From Zantedeschia hybrid cultivar (Eukaryota > Streptophyta > Magnoliopsida > Alismatales > Araceae), in NCBI GenBank assembly GCA_030544215.1, contig JARZZO010000006.1:47096501-47160500 (forward strand): a stretch of DNA of 64,000 nucleotides. The letters run 5' to 3'. Position numbers and translations under genes: made by a program. The notes under the pieces were generated by a model. That model did not search any database. It was not told where the DNA came from and saw only the letters and a list, made by a program, of their open reading frames with translations. Within the stretch, counting starts at the first letter, position 1. Every line of letters starts with the position of its first letter. Shown in pieces: positions 57,733 through 64,000 of the stretch.

Positions 57733-58871
57733 GTTGGACGCGCGAGCCTCCTTCCTGGTGATAGTGAGAATTCTCCCCTGGGTCCTCTACTTCTTCTGGT
57801 CTCCGGGTCCCTACCCCTGACCATGCCTCTACAGGCAACTCCTCGCCAAATGGCCCTGCTGGCCACAAGTATAGAACCTCCCAGAAAATGCGGGACACTG
57901 AGTCCCACCATGAGTACCACCACAATGACGACAGGTCGCCGGAACCCTTTGGGCTGCCTCCTGCAGTGCGCTGGATGCCGACTGACTCTGCTGAGTCTGC
58001 CTGGGTTTGCTGCTACTGCTGCTACAGCCACCACCTCAGAAGAACCTCCTAAATCTGGATCCAAGCAAAGATGCTCCCGAACCAGATGAAGGAGTTGTTG
58101 CTGCTACTGCTGCTATCTTCCCCTTCCCATATGCTGGTCCCTGAGTTGCCAGTCCCCTCTTCTCAGCCATCTGGTCGTGCTACGCCTCAACTACTGCTGC
58201 ACACTTCACCGTTGAAGCTAAATCAGAGCAATAGTGGGATGTCACTAGACTCCTCAAGTCAAATCTCAACCCGTCAACGAACCTTTCAGTCCGTCTCTCC
58301 TCATCTTCTGAAATGAAGGGTACAAATCTCCTTAAAGAGACAAACTTCATTTGGTACTCGAGCACTGTCATGCTCCCTTGAGTCAACTCCATAAACTCTC
58401 TCTCCTTGGCTTTCTGGATATGCCTAGGGAAGTACTGCCCGTTGAACTCCTTCACAAATGTCTCCCATAGAATCTCCTTGAGATTCTTTTCTGCATATGT
58501 CATGTTCTTCAGGGTGGTCCACCAATCATAAGCATCATCGTTCAACATGAAGGTAGCCAACGAAGTCCTCTCAACTGTCGCACAATTTAGAGTGTCGAAG
58601 GTCTACTGCATATCCTTCAGCCAATGAGCTGCCTCTTCGGGGTTAGGACGACCGGCGAAATGAGGCAGCTTTAGCTTTAGGAATCTCTCCAACGTAGCCG
58701 AAGACCCTCCTCGAGCACTAGAACTCTCACTAGGATCTCGGGCCTGATATCTAGTCATTGTTTCCATCCTTGCTTCCACAAAGTGTTCCATATTTTGCCT
58801 ACTGGCCTCAAACCCATTAGAATTATCTCCATGATCACGAATAACATGCACTCTCTTTTAAGGAGCCATCT
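57733..58871 (-). pseudogene. Gypsy gag with zinc knuckles (G2)
   Basis: The presumed ATG near 58869 is followed by a TAA at the fourth codon. The frame then gives HVIRDHGDNSNGFEA and LKLPHFAGRPNPEEAAHWL (58603-58851). The capsid-like core (WWTTLKNM, FVKEFNGQYFPRHIQKAK, EREFMELTQGSMTVLEY) is at 58180-58560. Near 57840-57930 a third frame reads CRHCGGTHGGTQC and then YTCGQQGHLARS, two knuckles of which the second has lost its first Cys. Several shifts separate the pieces. Confidence 0.8.
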
Positions 58872-59010
58872 AATCGCCTACAATCACATGAATTAGAAAC
58901 ATCTAATTAGTGCCCAGAACCTAAACTATCGCCGTGCCTGTACAGGATAATGTATTCATTTGCTGAAATACGCTATTTAACCTAGTTATTCATCCATTTG
59001 CCAGACCGAA

Positions 59011-59023
59011 TGCTCTAATACCA
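59011..59023 (-). other. Primer binding site of G2
   Basis: TGCTCTAATACCA on + is TGGTATTAGAGCA on -, one mismatch to the initiator tRNA-Met site, 2 nt from the LTR. Confidence 0.8.
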
Positions 59024-59025
59024 AC

Positions 59026-61072
59026 TGCAACAACCCATCACCATATAATCGGGGATCCGATTACTAAATGTGTACCGAATCATTAAAATTAGGAACCAAA
59101 CCAGGATCTCAAATAAGTCTGGGAAATAAATGATAAACTAAGCTAAATAATCCACACAACATCGAATTGTACAGAAGGTAAAAGAATTAAAAATGATTAC
59201 AATTTGACTCGACTTAGCAAATAATTACATAATCCAACTAAAAGGGAATAATTATGCGTACAAGCTTGAAAAAGGATAATACAACTACGACGGGGCATAC
59301 CCTAGAACAATGGTTGTTGGCGCGCAACCCATGATGAACTCCACAACCTCTACGCCTGCCGAGAACCCTCACCTTAAACTGCAGGAGGTGAGTGACACCA
59401 GATTGGACTTACTAGGGATACTTCGATTCCTACCTCCTACACACGCACCTACAGTCACAACAACATAAAGATGCAAGCAACATAAGCGTAAGTAAAGCAG
59501 TAATTAAAGCACACGTCCACCGAAAAGGAACACACCAAAAACTGCCAAGCCAATCTGGGAAAACACCGACCCGCCACGCTGGCTACTCTAGCATGTCTAA
59601 CTTTAGGTGGTTCTGCCTCCTCCCAGCCACGAGCGACACTCCGAAGTGTACCACTCCCATATCGGTACTAACTATTACCCCGGGGTACACCAGGTGACCC
59701 TCGCCTACTAGGTGTCACTATGTCACTCCTATACCGACACTGCGTCACTTCCACACCGACACAAGGTGTCAAGCGCTAACAACTGTCACTCTAGGTCCAC
59801 GATCGCAAAAACACAACACAATGTGAGTCCGATTACATAAAAATCCCTGCCCACGATGTATGATTTCAAGCATGCATATAACAGGATTGTCTAACGATAC
59901 ATACACATGTTAATTGTAGGAAATTAAAGGCTTTGGCTTGAATCGCATCGCTCGTGGCCGACATCATTTAATGCCCTAAAACTGGTTCCCACATAAACTG
60001 GCCTTGGGACATGAGGAATCTGGGCCTAAATCGCGTTGCCCATTTAAATGGCGTCACCTGGTTGCAACGCTATTTAACGCCTAAAAACTAAACTGCCCTC
60101 AGGCACCTGGGCCTAAATCGTGTCACCCATGGTCAACACCATTTGCAAATGGCGTCGTCCTGCCCGGCGTAATTTAGCACCCGAAACAGGATTCCCTCTG
60201 GCCTCCCCGAGCCACCACATGCGATTTTCCCCCCAAATTGCTCAAAACACCAAAATGGAAAAAGTAGGAGAGAAATCCAACCAACGATATTGAAAACACA
60301 CCAATCTCCATTTTACAAAAATGAGCATTTCCATCAAAACCTCTTAAACATGCTCATTCTACCCAAAAATCCTCCCACATAACCATAGCATGCTCCAAAG
60401 AGAGAAATCATGGTTTTAAAACAATCAACTACATGTGAGGATCATCACCCTACTAATTACTTGAACTCCTCCTAGCTCCTCGCCGCCAATCCGCTACACC
60501 GCAATCCACCTTCAGTATCATCGTAGATGCCGTCACTCCACCCGAGACGTCGGCCGCCGTTCGGAGAGCAAGGTGCCATGGAGGAGATGGTGGTGGTAGT
60601 GGTGAGAGGTGGGAGGGTATTGGAGTGGTGGAAGAGGAAGAAAGGGAAAAGGAAGGGAAGGGGAAAGAGGAAGAGGAACGGAGGGTTGGGAGAGAGGGAA
60701 GAGAGAGAGAGAAAAGGAGAGAATGAAAGAAAGGAGAGAGGGCTCGAGGCATCAAACCTAAACAGGCTAAATCACGTCGTTCCCAAACGACGCCATTCAG
60801 ACGACAGGACGGGTCGTACACTGGCAGATCTCTGAATCGCGTCGACCACATGCGACGCTATTCAGATGATGAGACCAGGGGCGTACACACGTGCCCCAAT
60901 GCCCGCCCACGCAGCACACCAGTAAGGCTTCTAAATGACGTCCCCTTAGGCCGACGTCATTCAAAATCGCTCTAAGCTATAAAGGCCAAGTACTAGGCCC
61001 ACAAGGGCCCAAACCAAGGGGTTCGGCACCGAAACCGACCCGATAACTGAATCCGAAGCCTCAATCCTTACA
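59026..61072 (-). repeat. G2 5' LTR (uninterrupted, 2047 bp)
   Basis: It reads TGCAACAACCCATCACC...CAATCCTTACA on +. It is the reference for the family and shows the empty sites of both insertions in the partner. Contents are TCACTCCCACACCG-type repeats (59645-59765), GCGTC modules (about 59938-60150 and 60775-60965) and a long GA-rich tract (60580-60750). The short frames at 60453-60851 are composition artefacts on both strands. Confidence 0.9.
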
Positions 61073-62640
61073 GCGCACAAAAGTAAGTAATCCAATATGC
61101 CTCTATAGTAGGAGGAGTTGAAAACTCCTACTTTAACTTTGAATGGATCACTTTGGCATTCAACATTGGGCCATGTTATACCCAAGTGTACTCACATTAT
61201 ATGAGGGTGGAGATAACATTTATATCACTTTAGAAGCTCTTCTAAAGAGTGGTATTAAACTCATTATTGCTAATTAATCCGTTAGTCTTATTGAATAAAA
61301 TCTAAAAGGTACCTAAAACACTTAAAAATTTGTAAAATAGATATATGGTGTTCGTGTTCACTTCTGTTATATAGGAGTGTTAAAGGATGTTAGGAGCTCA
61401 TCCTCATAGATTAAGGGAGCACTACGGCCTATCTCGAAGCAAACAAAGCTCATATAGACATGAGTAAAATCAAGCTGTAGGTATTAACTGAAACTTTCAT
61501 AGCATCTGAAACCCGAAACTTTTGACTCCTCTTTCAAAGCAAGAAAGAGTTGGATCTAAGTTTACGTGACCCCATCACTTGTCCTAGATCTTGTTGTGCC
61601 AACTTTTGTCTTCATTTAATCCCTATATTTTGTTGATAACGTACAATGAATATGTCAAAAAATAGTAATATCATAGCCTAAGTTAAATGGCAGAATTAAT
61701 CTATTAGCCATGAATAGATTCACTGCATGAACATACATTATTCTCAGACTTGGTCGATTTTAACAGCCCTTTGGTCCTTTCGATTAAAGGCCTACTAAAC
61801 CTTTGATTATGTCTCTATCGCTAATCGATTAGTAGTGATAGAGTTAGACATCTGTTCAGACATCAAAATGATTAGACAACCTCTCATTTTCTTCTTATAA
61901 TTGCTATCACTAGTCTCTCTAATAATCGATCTTCCTAAATGCCTTTTTCCTTCTCTAAAGACGAATCGATTAACCACATCAATTACTCGACCAAAAGGAA
62001 AATCAATTAAGTCTCTCAGTTAACTTAAGAACTATCAATTTACCATTAAGTGCAAATCGATTTACTATTTTGAACCAAATCAATTATCAGTGCTTTAAGT
62101 CATCGATTAGCTGCTTTGAGCCAAATCGATTATGCGTGGTTCCCCAAATCAATTACTTGCTTTGTCTTAATCGATTAACTGTCTGTTTTCAAATCAATTT
62201 TCAAATTATTTCATTTTCAAATATCTTTTTATGTTACGTCGATTAGCTATATATTCTAGAATCGATTTATAGCTGGTTCACTCCTCGATTAGCTATTTTA
62301 TGTAAATCGATTTACTACTCAGGTTAATCTCTCTTATTTAATCAATTATCCAATTATCTCTATCGATTTCATCACTTTTTTTTAGTTCAATAATTCTCTT
62401 ATTGTGAAATTGATTATGAGTATGTTTTCTAATCGATTGTAGTGTTTATTTTGAATTCAATTATCTTGATCAATTAACACCTTATATTTGAATCAATTAT
62501 GCATCGATTGTATTAGTGGCTTTCAGACTTGGTTTCGAGCTTGGTGATTGGGTTCAGAGGGACTTTATTGGGTCTTTTGTTAGGCTGCTCTTCAAGTTTG
62601 AATTGCGTTAACCTAAGTTAACGCAATTTGTAATTCACGT
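61073..62640. other. Non-coding region rich in AATCGATT-type palindromic words
   Basis: No gene. From about 61790 to 62520 some twenty words of the form AATCGATT, ATCGATTA or AATCAATTA occur, often 25-40 bp apart and followed by AGCT or TACT. Repetition of this kind is seen in the LTRs of some plant retrotransposons, but no LTR ends are visible here. Confidence 0.5.
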
Positions 62641-62708
62641 GAGGATCAGGTGATGGGATTCTGAACATTGCATGCGCACCATGTGGTGGACCCTGTCAGG
62701 CCCATCTA

Positions 62709-63552
62709 AGTGGCATCTTGTGTGGGTGACACAATTTGCTATATACATCAGCCTGACTTCAATGTTGTTTGCATGGCACCTTTGTGTCATGTGACACCTT
62801 ACTCATGCACGTGGCACCTCTAGACATAGGTAGAGGCACCTAGGTGAGTATTTTCCCCATCTTCTCCCTCTCTTTTCTCACTTCTCTCCTCTCCCTCCTC
62901 CTTCCTCTATTTTCGATCTCCTCTCCTACCCTCTACCCTCCAAGCCACTTCCCCCTCTCTCCACCATCCACTACCACCTCCTCAATCCTTCTCCCCCCAT
63001 ACAGTGGTCGACATATCGGCGAGGGAATGATAGCAACAGTGGTGCTAGCGGTGGCTTCGTGGCATCATGGTGCGACGACAGTAATGCGGGAGGGGGGGAG
63101 TGGCAGCCGCGTAATGATCCATAAGAGTTCGCCGGTGTGGACATGCTAATTTTGACCTCATAATGAGTAAATTTCATGTCACACTTATGATGCCCCAAAA
63201 TGGTCTGATGTTTAATCATTAATTAATTTTTATTATTTTTTCTCGAATTTGTTAATTAGCATCGTCCGCTCATGATACCTTTTAGATTCCTAGCCGAAAT
63301 CAATTCAGAATTCAATTTCTAAATTCAGATATATTTAACTGAATAGCGTCACCATAGGAAAACGCCATTTAAGTCCTAATCCGTTTGGGTTTACGATTTT
63401 TAATTCGAATTAATTTCCTAATTATCTAAAGCACGTCACCTACGGGAGACACAATTTAGGTTTTCTAATGTATTTCAGTTTCCTTTTCGGTTTTCCTTTC
63501 TATTTTGGCCACTTTAATTAACCAAATAGCGTCCCGTCTGGGCAACGCGATT
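62709..63552. repeat. Four AATNGCGTC - N10 - GACGCNATT modules
   Basis: They lie at 62709-62736 (AGTGGCATC/GACACAATT), 63342-63369 (AATAGCGTC/AACGCCATT), 63429-63456 (AAGCACGTC/GACACAATT) and 63525-63552 (AATAGCGTC/AACGCGATT). All spacers are 10 bp. The last three are evenly placed, 87 and 96 bp apart. Confidence 0.72.
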
Positions 63553-63698
63553 TAGGAGTTTCCTGATAAACATGATTTGGCTGAGATAATCAAGTTTTTG
63601 AAGTTGGGAAGGTTGCTAATTCTTCCATGCTCATCCAAGGTAAGTCCGACTGTGGGAGAGAGTCCTTTTGAAACCCTAAACACCCTTAAACCTATTCT

Positions 63699-63706
63699 TA
63701 TAAATA
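63699..63706 (+). promoter_or_regulatory. Candidate TATA box
   Basis: TATAAATA is followed by ACAACACC about 4 bp on and an ATG at 63734. It could be an LTR promoter or the start of an unrelated unit cut by the window edge. Confidence 0.35.
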
Positions 63707-64000
63707 CAACACCCTTTGGACCTTTCAAAAAGGATGGCCATTGGTGATTTTGAAGCTCAAGGCAAAGTGTTTGAAGGCACTAGAGAAGAAAAATGTGGAC
63801 AGCAAGAGAGACTTCATCTAAGGCTTCTTCTTCCTCATCCTTTTCATCCTTTGAAGCTCTTGAAGACCAAGACTATAGAGGACTCAACCAACCATCCACT
63901 TTCCCCTAATTTCTTTCTAGCTTTTCATTAATTTCATACAGTTTATTCATTGTTTTCAATAGTTCATCATCATCATCGCTTCATGTTCACACACACACAC

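Larger units (their letters stand above)
49404..61072 (-). mobile_element. Ty3/gypsy chromovirus-like element G2, nearly complete
   Basis: Read on -, the order is 5' LTR (59026-61072), primer site, gag, protease, RT, RNase H, integrase with chromodomain-like tail, PPT, and a 3' LTR (49404-54320) holding two later insertions. Once these are removed the 3' LTR is about 2.0 kb, like its partner. No 5-bp target duplication is recognisable (gagag against gcgca), so age or recombination has altered the ends. All genes are broken. Confidence 0.9.
62641..64000 (+). other. LTR-like region with pyrimidine-rich tract, GCGTC modules and TATA box
   Basis: A pyrimidine-rich stretch (62850-63000) followed by GGTCGACATATCGGCGAGGG parallels the gypsy LTR at 32100-32330. 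Four GCGTC modules (62709-63552) and a TATA box at 63699 follow. It may be a distant relative of the G-family LTR. The window ends in a (CA)n run (63988-64000). The frames at 62844-63149 and 63716-63931 lack domain support. Confidence 0.4.

Noticed and set aside
62844..63149. 101-residue frame with hydrophobic start
   Set aside because: It is a pyrimidine-rich LTR-like tract. The Ser/Pro/Leu content follows from CT-rich DNA, and an opposing frame overlaps it.

Overview
This window looks like repeat-rich nuclear DNA of a flowering plant. I find no intact host gene, rRNA, tRNA or CRISPR array. Plant origin is supported by Ty1/copia and Ty3/gypsy retrotransposons primed by the plant initiator-tRNA-Met type site (TGGTATCAGAGC and close variants), by a plant mobile domain (PMD) gene family, and by long LTRs with TG...CA ends. 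The species cannot be told from the sequence. Every coding segment carries stops, frameshifts or deletions, so protein calls are entered as pseudogenes.

Layout. 1-2128: inverted copy (T1) of the 3' region of a Tat-like gypsy element with the end of an antisense PMD gene. 2129-7398: a truncated copia element in + orientation (B1). 7399-11755: fragment of a chromovirus-like gypsy element in - orientation (G1). 11756-35732: a compound of Copia-A elements in - orientation, ordered LTR, internal A1, LTR, internal A3, LTR. A1 is split by a younger, internally deleted element A2 (16485-21887, 5-bp target duplication ttttc). The A3 leader is split by a gypsy LTR (31810-33847). 35733-41457: second Tat-PMD copy (T2), with its PMD gene on + and its integrase on -. 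41458-46290: second truncated Copia-B element (B2). 46291-48060: LTR-like promoter region with two tandem repeats. 48061-49403: unassigned. 49404-61072: a nearly complete gypsy element (G2, - strand) whose 3' LTR holds a 1.36-kb LTR-like insertion and a Copia-B solo LTR, both with near-perfect 5-bp target duplications. 61073-64000: non-coding DNA rich in AATCGATT-type words, then LTR-like DNA.

The most interesting signals are non-coding. (1) A 28-bp inverted module, AATNGCGTC - 10 bp - GACGCNATT, occurs more than 25 times in at least three sequence contexts with almost invariant spacing. (2) The 2.3-2.9 kb leaders of the Copia-A and Copia-B elements share a layered architecture. It comprises GC-rich palindromes, an AT-rich array of short hairpins with different but complementary arms around an NNG loop, exactly four TTGTG/CACAA hairpins, and one 6-bp-stem hairpin before the gag ATG. 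(3) Both Copia-B internal copies share the same loss of the gag core, suggesting a non-autonomous family mobilised by relatives such as Copia-A. (4) The PMD gene occurs twice in the same antisense arrangement, as a passenger of a Tat-like element.
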